Assembly (NCBI GenBank): GCA_016784085.1
Contig: JADHVH010000012.1
Span: 1 to 12,884, forward strand
DNA from: Candidatus Pacearchaeota archaeon
Lineage (GTDB): Archaea; Nanobdellota; Nanobdellia; Pacearchaeales; GW2011-AR1
Reading direction: 5' to 3'
DNA length: 12,884 nt
Shown piece after piece: positions 1 through 6,698 of this stretch (the first letter of the stretch is position 1; each line of letters begins with the position of its first letter). The position numbers and the translations under genes are program-made. The notes under the pieces were generated by a model, which saw nothing but the letters and a program-made list of their open reading frames with translations, searched no databases and had not been told where the DNA came from.

Positions 1-10
1 ATTAGGTGTA

Positions 11-43
11 CACCACAACCCCCCCCCAAATAACACCACAACC
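11..43. repeat. Short direct repeat pair upstream of the methyltransferase promoter
   Basis: The decamer CACCACAACC occurs at 11-20 and again at 34-43, a 23-nt period, with a run of nine C (19-27) between. A perfect 10-bp palindrome, GGTGTACACC, lies at 5-14 and overlaps the first copy. The block ends about 17 nt before the TATA element at 60-68, where an archaeal activator or repressor could bind. The repeat is seen directly; a regulatory role is inference. It could equally be the tail of whatever lies left of the window. Confidence 0.4.
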
Positions 44-59
44 TCTCACTACATTAAAA

Positions 60-68
60 CTTATAAAC
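60..68 (+). promoter_or_regulatory. TATA element of the methyltransferase gene
   Basis: CTTATAAAC is centred about 24 nt upstream of the ATG at 89. With the usual archaeal TATA-to-start distance this gives a leaderless or nearly leaderless mRNA. No Shine-Dalgarno sequence precedes the ATG, which fits. Confidence 0.6.
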
Positions 69-88
69 TCAAATTTTCTCTCTAAAAA

Positions 89-604
89 ATGGAAGGAATA
101 AAATTAAATCTCGGATGTGGACACAAAATCCTAAACAACTTTGATAACCTTGACCTATTTCCATTCAATAATCAAGTCATAAAACACGATTTAAATAAAA
201 AACTCCCCTACCAAGACAATTCAGTTTCCTATATATTCTGCGAACACACTCTTTCTTATCTAGACAATCCAGCAGACTTTCTTCATGATTTACATAGAGT
301 ATGCAAAAAAAATGCTAAAATTGACCTAATTGTAAATCATTTTTCATTAGCTTTCTCATATGCAGAATTAAGAAAAAAAAGAAGCGGCTTTTCTTATTTT
401 ATGCTTGGAAACTATAATTGGAACAGAGAATTTTACAAAATGTTTAAAGTTAAAAAACATCTTAATTTCACAAGAGTAAATTTTCAATTTTTAAATTATC
501 TACTTAATCCAATAATTAATTTATCTCCTATGTTTTACGAAAGATTTCTCTGTTATCTCTTGCCTTGCTCAGAAATTCATTTCAAATTAAGAGTTCTTAA
601 ATAG
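89..604 (+). CDS. Class I SAM-dependent methyltransferase (Methyltransf_11-like)
   Basis: A 171-residue soluble protein. Residues 6-11 (LNLGCG) are the glycine-rich SAM-binding motif I. D22, in the NLDLFPF stretch, ends the next beta strand, where the ribose-binding acid normally sits. Residues 33-61 have the HDL...LPYQDNSVSYIFCEHTLSYLDNP layout usual for motifs II and III in type 11 methyltransferases. The C-terminal third is not diagnostic, so the acceptor cannot be named. Related short enzymes are frequent in glycan loci, and the neighbouring genes are glycosyltransferases on the opposite strand, so a sugar or lipid-linked glycan acceptor is a reasonable inference. It has its own leaderless promoter. 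Its last 28 nt overlap the 3' end of the convergent Alg13-like gene. Start ATG is supported by the TATA spacing. Confidence 0.85.
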   Translation: MEGIKLNLGCGHKILNNFDNLDLFPFNNQVIKHDLNKKLPYQDNSVSYIFCEHTLSYLDNPADFLHDLHRVCKKNAKIDLIVNHFSLAFSYAELRKKRSGFSYFMLGNYNWNREFYKMFKVKKHLNFTRVNFQFLNYLLNPIINLSPMFYERFLCYLLPCSEIHFKLRVLK

Positions 605-1053
605 TTTTTTAAATATTCTTGAAGACCCTTAAGATTTTCACCATCAATTCCAACAACTTTCTCATAATCATTAAGCAATTCAGGAGTTAACTCTTTAACA
701 TCCAAAATAACTTTTACTCCTGTTTTTTTCTCAAGATTTTTAGAAAACTCAACTTGATGGTCATTTATATGTTCATCAAATTTATACTGTCTTGGAACTA
801 TAATTAAAGGTTTTTTATACTTATATAAAAACTCCCACGGACTCGAACCACCATGAGAAATAACCAATCTGGCCTTTTCATAATAACTATCAATTTCAGG
901 AGCAAAATCAAAACTCTCACAATTCTTAGGTTTATACTTAGTAAGCCCTTTTTGAATAACCACCTTATCTTTTAATTCCTTAGCAATTCCATCAATTCTT
1001 TTTATAAGTCTAGTGAATTCCTGATTATGATTTCCAATTGTTATAAATATCAT
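577..1053 (-). CDS. Alg13/PssE-like glycosyltransferase catalytic subunit (GT28 C-terminal domain)
   Basis: A 158-residue protein corresponding to the UDP-sugar-binding half of GT28/MurG-type enzymes. It has an N-terminal strand FITIGNHN (residues 3-10). The family signature follows in VISHGGSS (64-71) and the PLIIVPR...DEHINDHQ block (82-100), which form the nucleotide-sugar site. In eukaryotes Alg13 pairs with membrane-associated Alg14 to add the second GlcNAc to GlcNAc-PP-dolichol; bacterial PssE/PssD are the equivalent split pair in exopolysaccharide synthesis. Here the Alg14 partner is immediately upstream with an ATGA overlap (1050-1053), indicating translational coupling and an obligate complex. 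A GGAGGG ribosome site precedes the ATG by 5 nt. The donor sugar is inferred, not proven by sequence. Confidence 0.9.
   Translation of the reverse strand: MIFITIGNHNQEFTRLIKRIDGIAKELKDKVVIQKGLTKYKPKNCESFDFAPEIDSYYEKARLVISHGGSSPWEFLYKYKKPLIIVPRQYKFDEHINDHQVEFSKNLEKKTGVKVILDVKELTPELLNDYEKVVGIDGENLKGLQEYLKNYLRTLNLK
605..610 (+). terminator. Oligo-T tract after the methyltransferase
   Basis: Six T directly follow the TAG stop, the usual form of an intrinsic archaeal terminator. It lies inside the convergent Alg13-like gene, so termination would occur within that coding region. Confidence 0.4.
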
Positions 1054-1499
1054 ACTATCCCTCCATAATATTTAGCTTTTTTCCCAAAATAAGAAAGAGT
1101 CTCACGATTCTGTACTAAAAATAATTTTGAAAAAGGATAGCAAAGTTTTCCTGCCAAACTAGGCATTTCCACACGAGTTACACTTTCAATAAAGATTGTT
1201 TTCAATCCTAACATCCATCCAGCAACTATTGCCGGCAATGCAATCTCCCCCCCAGTAGTGGCAATCATATCAATTTTTTCTTTTCTAAGAATTCTTAAAC
1301 ACTTAATTAAACAAGGAAAATAATCAATAGGATTATCACCTAATGGTTTGAATAAATATTTCTTCTCTTTTAAATTTCTTGTTCTTGAACTAACTTCTGC
1401 AAAATAGATTGGTTCATTACCTTCTAAAACATCTTTTGAAAAGATTTTCTGAAGCTCTGTTAAGTGCCCCCCTCCTGGTGTTGCTAATGCTATTTTCAT
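1050..1499 (-). CDS. Alg14/PssD-like subunit of a split UDP-sugar glycosyltransferase
   Basis: A 149-residue protein matching the acceptor-binding half of MurG-type enzymes. Residues 9-13 (GGGHL) form the N-terminal glycine-rich loop; TTGGEIALP (81-89) and FIES (103-106) are the characteristic Alg14/PssD motifs, the latter two around the lipid-acceptor and partner interface. There is no obvious N-terminal transmembrane anchor such as eukaryotic Alg14 carries. The moderately hydrophobic stretch 86-104 may provide monotopic membrane contact. It follows the three-domain protein by only 2 nt (TAA-AA-ATG, weak AGG site inside the upstream gene) and overlaps the Alg13-like gene by 4 nt, so these three are one transcript. 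It would recruit the catalytic subunit to the membrane to extend lipid-PP-sugar. Confidence 0.9.
   Translation of the reverse strand: MKIALATPGGGHLTELQKIFSKDVLEGNEPIYFAEVSSRTRNLKEKKYLFKPLGDNPIDYFPCLIKCLRILRKEKIDMIATTGGEIALPAIVAGWMLGLKTIFIESVTRVEMPSLAGKLCYPFSKLFLVQNRETLSYFGKKAKYYGGIV
1059..1064 (-). promoter_or_regulatory. Shine-Dalgarno site of the Alg13-like gene
   Basis: GGAGGG (minus strand) lies 5 nt before the ATG at 1053, inside the end of the Alg14-like gene. It supports this start and translation from a polycistronic mRNA, unlike the leaderless genes in this window. Confidence 0.6.
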
Positions 1500-1501
1500 T
1501 T

Positions 1502-2902
1502 TTATAACCTATTCAAAAAAGGTGCAAACAAACTATGCACCCTATTAAAAACATAATTTAATTTTTGAAAAGCATAAGTCCTTACTATCCTAGCCCTTAT
1601 ACTTTCCTTATCCTGTCCCATTGCAAAAAAATCTTCATCCATCCCTTCAATTAACTCTAAATCAATTTTATCTTTCAACTCATTTCTCTTAGCTTTTATT
1701 TCCTTAAGAATCCCTAATGAAATAAATTTCAAACCGTCAAAATAAAAATGATTCTCTGGATTAAAAATCAAATCATCTATCTCTTTTTCATACTCCAAAT
1801 CCTTATTATGACAATTAATTTTATTATTAGGAGAATCTATAAAAGAACGAGACAAAAAATCCAAGTCATTTACATCTCTTAATCCATAAATAGATAAAAT
1901 AGAACTGCCATCAATACAAAAATGCTCTTTATCATAGTTATTATCTTCTAGCCATCTTTTATACTCTCTCAGTAAGCTATAAAAAGTTTTTAAATTTTTT
2001 AGCCGGGCATTATTCAAAAAATGAATACTATTTTCATTAAAAAAAATCTGAGCAAGTTTGACAGTGTAATCATGAGAATCATTTATATGAACAGAGTGAT
2101 TTCCAATTTTAAAAATATCCCTTATTTCATTTTTAATTTTATTTACTCTATCTAAATCTTTGGATTCAATCAAAAAAATCCTAACAGGGCCTTTATTTAC
2201 AAAACAGTTCATCGCTTTTATCTGCCCCCCTTTAAAATTATTTACTAAATTTCCAAGCCATTTTTGGTCATCATACATCTGCCTCATAAGATTTAAAGGA
2301 CCTTGATTTCTAATAAATATCTTCTTTTCATACACCACTCTTCCTCGTTTGTTTATGGCCTTAATTATTTCTTCATGTTTACTAATAGCAGAAGGAAAAA
2401 TAGTAACAATATAGGTATTCTTTTTAAGCTTACAATACTCTAGAGCAATAGCATCACTCCATTTTTCTTGCAAACCATCTGGAACATACCTTATTTTATC
2501 CCTAAAGTAATAAGAATCATAATTTGGACCTTTTTTATTTTCAACATTGCAATGAATTTTTTTCCCATTAACTAACCCAGCAGCAAACCTATGAGAGCCA
2601 TCAATTATAATGCCCTCCTTACTGACACTAATCGGTTTTGATTCATCAAAACCCTTTCTTTCAATAGAATCAAGCACCTTATCAAACTCTTCCAAAAACT
2701 TTTTCATTCCTTTTTTCACAGGATAGACTTCATAACCTCCATTAAAAACCATTATATGGGCCTCATATAGTCTTCTCGACCAATCACTTTTAACATTCAT
2801 CTTTCTATGAAAACCATAAACAATCTTTGGAATTAAATCAAATCTCTTATAGCTCAGGAGTTCCAGAGGGTTTTCAATAATCTTTGTCTTTTTTATTTCC
2901 AT
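1502..2902 (-). CDS. Three-domain protein: ParB/Srx-like, NDK-like and nucleotidyltransferase domains
   Basis: A 466-residue soluble protein. Residues about 88-120 look like a ParB/sulfiredoxin-like fold with the motif DGSHR (101-105), the element used for nucleotide/phosphate binding in ParB and in the serine kinase SerK. Residues about 164-290 resemble a diverged nucleoside diphosphate kinase: I260-R261 match the NDK IRGD strand, and GNHSVHINDS (267-276) aligns with the NDK GRNIIHGSDS loop, keeping the catalytic histidine (H272). The lysine of the NDK KPD motif is replaced (FPSA, 168-171). Residues about 325-425 form a minimal nucleotidyltransferase with DGSS (331-334), GLRDVNDLD (340-348, catalytic D346 and D348) and a C-terminal basic K/R-K-D helix (401-413). 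It lies inside the glycan operon, 2 nt before Alg14. The exact reaction is unknown; activation or transfer of a phosphorylated substituent is inferred. Confidence 0.7.
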   Translation of the reverse strand: MEIKKTKIIENPLELLSYKRFDLIPKIVYGFHRKMNVKSDWSRRLYEAHIMVFNGGYEVYPVKKGMKKFLEEFDKVLDSIERKGFDESKPISVSKEGIIIDGSHRFAAGLVNGKKIHCNVENKKGPNYDSYYFRDKIRYVPDGLQEKWSDAIALEYCKLKKNTYIVTIFPSAISKHEEIIKAINKRGRVVYEKKIFIRNQGPLNLMRQMYDDQKWLGNLVNNFKGGQIKAMNCFVNKGPVRIFLIESKDLDRVNKIKNEIRDIFKIGNHSVHINDSHDYTVKLAQIFFNENSIHFLNNARLKNLKTFYSLLREYKRWLEDNNYDKEHFCIDGSSILSIYGLRDVNDLDFLSRSFIDSPNNKINCHNKDLEYEKEIDDLIFNPENHFYFDGLKFISLGILKEIKAKRNELKDKIDLELIEGMDEDFFAMGQDKESIRARIVRTYAFQKLNYVFNRVHSLFAPFLNRL

Positions 2903-2922
2903 TATCTAATTTTATAAATTAA

Positions 2923-2933
2923 TTTATATTTAA
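2923..2933 (-). promoter_or_regulatory. TATA-like element before the three-domain protein gene
   Basis: An A/T-only element (minus strand TTAAATATAAA) is centred about 26 nt upstream of the ATG at 2902 in the 41-nt gap after the GT2 gene. No Shine-Dalgarno sequence is present, so an internal leaderless promoter is plausible. The whole gap is AT-rich, so the element could be coincidental. Confidence 0.4.
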
Positions 2934-2943
2934 TTATATTGGT

Positions 2944-3726
2944 CTACCTCCATCTATGATGTAATTTAATCCACTCAGGCATTCTATCATAAAGTCTTAA
3001 AAAATCCTTCAGAAAGGAATTCAACAATCTTAATCTAACAACTCCGATAAACATCATTAAAGGAACTTTTTTTACATTGATTTTTGAACCTTCTTTATCA
3101 GTCCACTCAGTAGGAATTACATTTATTTTAAACTTTCTTTTATTTAAAGCATATAAAAGATTTATATCAAAAGCCCAATGAGTTATATAAAGGTCATTTT
3201 CAATTTTTTTAAGTGCATGTTTTTTAAATAATTTCGCACCACATTGGGTATCTTTATAAGGTAATGGAAATAATATTCTAATCAAAAAATTAAAACCTCT
3301 GCTCAATACCCTTCTAAGAAAAGTCTGTTTAATAATCTTGCTCATTTTATCCCATCTATTTGCTATTATCCCATCATACCTTCCCACATTTTTAATTAAT
3401 CCATAAAAAGCATTAGGAGGTGTTGCACCATCTGCATCTATAAATCCTATTAAATCATAATCTTCTTTAGTCAGTTTTTTAAAACCCTCTGCAATAGCAA
3501 AACCCTTTCCAGGCCTTTTAAAATTAATAGTATCTAATTCTAAGCATTTAAACTTAGAAACAACCTCTCCGGTATTATCAGTACAAGCATTCAAAACAAC
3601 AAGAATTAAAAAATCCAACACTCCTTCCATTTTTAGTTTTTTAAAATAATTAATGTAATCTTTTAAAGTTTGACTAATCCTATCTTCCTCATTATGGGCA
3701 GGGATAACAATTCCTATTTTTTCCAT
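2944..3726 (-). CDS. GT2 family glycosyltransferase, ALG5/DPM1-like (polyprenyl-phosphate sugar synthase type)
   Basis: A 260-residue GT-A fold enzyme. IPAHNEE (8-14) is the N-terminal nucleotide-binding motif, N46-ACTDNT (46-52) the second strand loop, KGFAIAEGF (74-82) the conserved helix, and DADG (97-100) the metal-binding DxD. DTQCGAK (159-165) and WAFDINLL (184-191, with D187 as likely catalytic base) match dolichyl-phosphate glucose/mannose synthases. There is no C-terminal GtrA-like membrane domain; the segment 222-245 is hydrophobic with basic residues and may dock on the membrane. It would make a lipid-phosphate monosaccharide used outside the cell, or add a sugar to the lipid-linked glycan. 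It follows the flippase after 62 nt and has a TATA-like element 24 nt upstream of its ATG, with no Shine-Dalgarno site. Sugar specificity cannot be read from sequence. Confidence 0.88.
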   Translation of the reverse strand: MEKIGIVIPAHNEEDRISQTLKDYINYFKKLKMEGVLDFLILVVLNACTDNTGEVVSKFKCLELDTINFKRPGKGFAIAEGFKKLTKEDYDLIGFIDADGATPPNAFYGLIKNVGRYDGIIANRWDKMSKIIKQTFLRRVLSRGFNFLIRILFPLPYKDTQCGAKLFKKHALKKIENDLYITHWAFDINLLYALNKRKFKINVIPTEWTDKEGSKINVKKVPLMMFIGVVRLRLLNSFLKDFLRLYDRMPEWIKLHHRWR

Positions 3727-3745
3727 GGTGATTAATCCAATCTAC

Positions 3746-3754
3746 TTTTAAAAA
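3746..3754 (-). promoter_or_regulatory. TATA-like element before the GT2 gene
   Basis: TTTTTAAAA (minus strand) is centred 24 nt upstream of the ATG at 3726, in the 62-nt gap after the flippase. The spacing equals that of the other leaderless genes here, suggesting a second transcription start inside the glycosylation cluster. The T run could also act as a terminator for the flippase transcript. Confidence 0.45.
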
Positions 3755-3788
3755 GAATATCTCTTTTTTAATATAACCAATATAAAGA

Positions 3789-5030
3789 CTATTTTCTAAT
3801 GAGAACCAAACTATAAATAAAAAATAAGGCATTCGCTACTAAAAACGAAAGAGAGAACTCAGTCAAATTATTATGAAATAAAGAAAACAACAGAATTTCA
3901 ATAAACACAAAGAAGAAAAATGTAAAAGACAAGTTCTTTATCCTATCCTTAGATAACCCATATAATATCCTTAGATTTGTGAAAGACAAAAGAGTTAAGC
4001 TTAAACCCACAATAAACAAAATATTTGAAACACCAACATACTCCTTTCCAAAAAGAAAAGAAATAATAAAGCTCGGAAATAACAAATAGAGTACGAGAAG
4101 AGGAATAGAAATCAGCAAGAGGATTATTGAAGATTTCCAAAAAAGAGATAACCCACTTCTTTTCTTTTCAGGATTTTCTGAAGTTAAGGGAAACATGGCT
4201 TTACTAATCCCAATAGTTCCAAAAAAAACAATTTTTCCCAAAATAGATGCAACAGAATACATTCCGGCAACATCGGATTCAAAAAACCTTTTAGCAAAAA
4301 TAACATCAATGCTATAAAATAAAACGATTGAGAGGCTACAAACAAAATAAGGCATAGAATATGTGTATATGCCTTTAAAATTAACTTCTTCAATATTTTT
4401 CTTTAAAATATCCTTAATAAGAAAGAAAGTTATAAAAAAGGAAACTGCAACAGAGAGTATAACTGCAAAAATAGAACCATAGACTTTCCATCCCATTAAG
4501 ACCAACAATAAACCCAATACCAACTTAATTATGCCTTCAATTAAAACACTCCATCCCAAATTAAAGAATTCTTTTTGTCCTTGTAGCGCCCCCCTTAAAA
4601 CCGGAGATGATAAAAAGAAAAATATAAGAATCCCAATAATCAAAAAAAGAGAAAAATCTATCTCCAAAAAAAGAGAGAAAAAGAAAGAAAGGGGTATAAA
4701 AAGAACAAATAATATAAATGAAGCATATAAACTCTTACTAAGTGATTTGTATAGAATATATTTAATTTTTCCATACTCTTTATTTAGATTATAACGACTA
4801 GTATAAGCAGTTATAATGTTCTGAATAGCCTCGCTAGGAACAGAAAAAATATACATAAATGAAAATAAGACTGCAAGAATCCCATAATCTTCTGGACCTA
4901 ATAATCTAGCCATAGAAAACTGGTATAAATAATTAAATATATTGAATAGATTAAGCATGACCAATAATACAAAACTCCCCCTCACAAGGCTATCTTTCTT
5001 TAAACTTAAGAAGTACTTTTTTAAATCCAT
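3789..5030 (-). CDS. Oligosaccharide flippase (Wzx/RfbX-like, MOP superfamily)
   Basis: A 413-residue polytopic membrane protein with about twelve hydrophobic helices and almost no soluble domain. ARLLGPEDYGIL (41-52) after the first helix and RGALQGQKEFF (146-156) are typical of the polysaccharide-synthesis/Wzx branch of the MOP exporter superfamily. It would translocate the completed lipid-linked oligosaccharide across the cytoplasmic membrane for use by the oligosaccharyltransferase encoded 1.7 kb upstream. The start is the ATG at 5030, whose A is shared with the upstream TGA (TGATG junction); an in-frame TTG lies one codon earlier. A strong AAGGAGG lies 10 nt before the ATG, so translation is coupled to the GPT-like gene. 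Length is normal for the family. The direction and substrate are inferred from context. Confidence 0.9.
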   Translation of the reverse strand: MDLKKYFLSLKKDSLVRGSFVLLVMLNLFNIFNYLYQFSMARLLGPEDYGILAVLFSFMYIFSVPSEAIQNIITAYTSRYNLNKEYGKIKYILYKSLSKSLYASFILFVLFIPLSFFFSLFLEIDFSLFLIIGILIFFFLSSPVLRGALQGQKEFFNLGWSVLIEGIIKLVLGLLLVLMGWKVYGSIFAVILSVAVSFFITFFLIKDILKKNIEEVNFKGIYTYSMPYFVCSLSIVLFYSIDVIFAKRFFESDVAGMYSVASILGKIVFFGTIGISKAMFPLTSENPEKKRSGLSLFWKSSIILLLISIPLLVLYLLFPSFIISFLFGKEYVGVSNILFIVGLSLTLLSFTNLRILYGLSKDRIKNLSFTFFFFVFIEILLFSLFHNNLTEFSLSFLVANALFFIYSLVLIRK

Positions 5031-6040
5031 CAAAACATACCCTCCTTAAATATCCATAGAGCTAAAAAACAGATAATTATTTGAAACAGAAAGATAAGGT
5101 AGACTACATCAATTTCATAGACTTTTTTCTTAAGTTTTTTAAGAATAAAAATACTAAGATGAGTTATACCATAAATCCTTGGATAAGGAATGTCTAAACT
5201 TCCATCATCATTAACTCTCCCAAAAGACTGTTTTTTTAGTCTCCCCCTAGCTTTTAAAAAAGTTTCAATTATATAAGGTATAAAACAAAAAACAGCAATC
5301 TTCTCAAAATTACCTAAGATAGCCATGCCTGCTATCAATGCTCCAATAGAATAAGTCATAACATCTCCCGGAAAAACTTTAGCAGGATATGAATTATAAA
5401 AATAAAAAACAAACAAACTTCCAACCATACACAATCCAACAATACTTAACCAAGAGTTTCCAGTTAAGTAAGCTATAAAAGATAAAAAACTAATTATTAT
5501 AATCCCCTGACCTGCTTCTAAACCATTAAAACCTGCCAAAAAGTTATAAGTTGTGGTAGCACCCGCAATTCCAATTGGAATGAATATTAAGGGGTAAATT
5601 ATACCTAACTCAACTAATCCAAAAAAAGGAACACTTATTTTAGAGGCACCAGCATTAATAACAACCAAAGGAATAGAAGCAGTAAAAGCAAGAAATAATC
5701 TAAACCTTGCAGATAATCCCCTAAATGTCCACCCCAGGATATCGTCCACAAATCCAACAAGAGCCAAAATTAAAATAACATTTAATAATGCAAATATTTC
5801 AAGATTGACTCCATCACCCTGAAAAATAAAAGTCCTAATAGCAATATAACTTAAAACTCCCAAAACAAAGGCAATAACAACTATAATGCCTCCAGAGGCA
5901 GCCACTCTCTTAGCTTTATTAATTTTATTCATATCTTCCCATAATAACCCAACCTGCCGACATTTTTTTATCCATTTTGGAAGCGCCAATGCTGTTAAAA
6001 CAAAACTCACTAAGACAGATATGAATAATAAATATTCCAT
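5030..6040 (-). CDS. GPT/ALG7-like UDP-sugar:polyprenyl-phosphate sugar-1-phosphate transferase
   Basis: A 336-residue membrane enzyme of the MraY/WecA/GPT superfamily with about ten transmembrane segments. Diagnostic cytoplasmic motifs are VAASGG (46-51), the metal-binding GFVDD (96-100, D99/D100), NFLAGFNGLEAG (166-177) and the FPGD motif (223-226, catalytic/metal D226). NFLAGFNGLEAGQG is closer to eukaryotic GPT (ALG7) and archaeal AglH than to bacterial MraY. It would attach GlcNAc-1-P, or a related HexNAc-1-P, to dolichyl phosphate, the committing step of N-glycan assembly. The ATG at 6040 is chosen: it follows the upstream TAA by one base and opens directly on a hydrophobic helix, whereas an in-frame TTG at 6070 would add ten residues overlapping the previous gene. 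The flippase follows with a TGATG junction. Confidence 0.92.
   Translation of the reverse strand: MEYLLFISVLVSFVLTALALPKWIKKCRQVGLLWEDMNKINKAKRVAASGGIIVVIAFVLGVLSYIAIRTFIFQGDGVNLEIFALLNVILILALVGFVDDILGWTFRGLSARFRLFLAFTASIPLVVINAGASKISVPFFGLVELGIIYPLIFIPIGIAGATTTYNFLAGFNGLEAGQGIIIISFLSFIAYLTGNSWLSIVGLCMVGSLFVFYFYNSYPAKVFPGDVMTYSIGALIAGMAILGNFEKIAVFCFIPYIIETFLKARGRLKKQSFGRVNDDGSLDIPYPRIYGITHLSIFILKKLKKKVYEIDVVYLIFLFQIIICFLALWIFKEGMF
5041..5047 (-). promoter_or_regulatory. Shine-Dalgarno site of the flippase gene
   Basis: AAGGAGG (minus strand) sits inside the last codons of the GPT-like gene, 10 nt from the ATG at 5030 and 7 nt from an in-frame TTG at 5033. The spacing therefore permits either start; ATG is preferred because of codon strength and the TGATG junction. 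Confidence 0.6.
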
Positions 6041-6041
6041 T

Positions 6042-6359
6042 TTAATTAACCGCCCTAAATAAATCCTCAAGCCCAGATTTTACCTTTTTATCTAAATCTT
6101 GTTTTCTTCTTATATTTTCTATTAATCTATCAAGTTGAGATTCATTAAAGTCAAACTTCACAGCATCATTATTAGATATTGCAGATTCTGCTCTATCAAG
6201 ACATTCTCTATCAGTTAGCACTAACAACTCCCCTCCTGCATATCCGCTACTATTGCAGATTATTAAATCCTTAGATGGAATAAAAAAATAAGAATTATCT
6301 TCCATTAACATTCCACCAATCACCTCATCACTTTCTTCCCTAAAATAAATAACTTCCAT
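6042..6359 (-). CDS. Small acidic protein of unknown function, first gene of the glycosylation operon
   Basis: A 105-residue protein that I do not recognise. Residues 1-50 read as alternating short beta strands (EVIYF, NSYFFIP, DLIICN, ELLVL) with a glycine-rich turn, GYAGGE (39-44). Residues 52-63 and 73-103 are predicted helices; the second is long and charged. There is no signal peptide, transmembrane helix or paired-cysteine motif, so it is probably cytosolic. It has a clean TATA element 26 nt before the ATG and is separated from the GPT-like gene by one base, so it heads that transcript and is probably translated leaderlessly. Its position suggests a regulator or accessory of glycan initiation, which is inference only. 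Confidence 0.7.
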   Translation of the reverse strand: MEVIYFREESDEVIGGMLMEDNSYFFIPSKDLIICNSSGYAGGELLVLTDRECLDRAESAISNNDAVKFDFNESQLDRLIENIRRKQDLDKKVKSGLEDLFRAVN

Positions 6360-6380
6360 TTATTATTTAAAAAATAAGAG

Positions 6381-6390
6381 TTTTTAAATA
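6381..6390 (-). promoter_or_regulatory. Promoter of the GPT/flippase operon
   Basis: Minus-strand TATTTAAAAA is centred about 26 nt upstream of the ATG at 6359. The same TATTTAAAAA core precedes the oligosaccharyltransferase and SpoIIM genes, making this a confident archaeal TATA box for a leaderless transcript. Confidence 0.65.
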
Positions 6391-6411
6391 TGATTGGAAT
6401 CAGAAACAATA

Positions 6412-6645
6412 TTATCGTTCTAATGCGTCTTCAATCTCTAATCTCATCTCAATAGCTTCTAATCTTTTTCCTTCCTCAGCCTTAAAATATTCAATAACCT
6501 CTCCAGGAAGTTCAACAACAACTCTGCCTCCAGTAGATAACTCCATAAGCTCCTTCTCCTCTCCACCCAAATCTAATTCTTCAGATTCTACATAAAATCT
6601 CTCTCCATCTGTATAAAGATGCTCTGCCAATCTCTTATATACCAT
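6412..6645 (-). CDS. Small acidic protein of unknown function downstream of the oligosaccharyltransferase
   Basis: A 77-residue, strongly acidic protein with no recognised family. The N-terminal half (VYKRL...LYTDGERFYVESEELDLG) reads as short strands, followed by GGRVVVELP (39-47), and the C-terminal 25 residues form a charged amphipathic helix rich in E, R and L. The ATG at 6645 is chosen over an in-frame TTG seven codons upstream, because the TATA box at 6667-6674 is centred 25 nt from the ATG and the TTG would fall between the two. It has no membrane segment. It lies between the oligosaccharyltransferase gene and the operon starting at 6359, each with its own promoter. A small DNA-binding or protein-interaction role is possible but unsupported. 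Confidence 0.6.
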   Translation of the reverse strand: MVYKRLAEHLYTDGERFYVESEELDLGGEEKELMELSTGGRVVVELPGEVIEYFKAEEGKRLEAIEMRLEIEDALER

Positions 6646-6666
6646 GCAACTCAAAATCACCCTCAA

Positions 6667-6674
6667 TTTATAAA
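6667..6674 (-). promoter_or_regulatory. TATA box of the 77-residue acidic protein gene
   Basis: TTTATAAA is centred 25 nt upstream of the ATG at 6645, giving a leaderless transcript. Because it lies upstream of the alternative TTG at 6666 by only a base, it argues against that start. Confidence 0.6.
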
Positions 6675-6698
6675 CATTTATTCATTATAAAATAATCT

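Noticed and set aside
1502..2902. Chromosome-partitioning ParB role for the three-domain protein
   Set aside because: Only the DGSHR-type fold element is shared; there is no helix-turn-helix domain, no ParA neighbour, and the context is glycan synthesis.
3949..4393. Two further minus-strand open frames (63 and 69 codons) overlapping the flippase in another frame
   Set aside because: Hydrophobic, motif-free translations that shadow transmembrane segments of the real gene.
4531..4794. Plus-strand open frame of 87 codons antisense to the flippase
   Set aside because: Lys/Arg/Ser-rich translation with no motif, fully inside a strongly supported membrane protein gene; an artefact of low-complexity AT-rich sequence.
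5031..6070. TTG starts extending the flippase (5033) and GPT-like protein (6070)
   Set aside because: ATG codons lie immediately downstream with better junction geometry; the GPT TTG would add a charged decapeptide overlapping the upstream gene.
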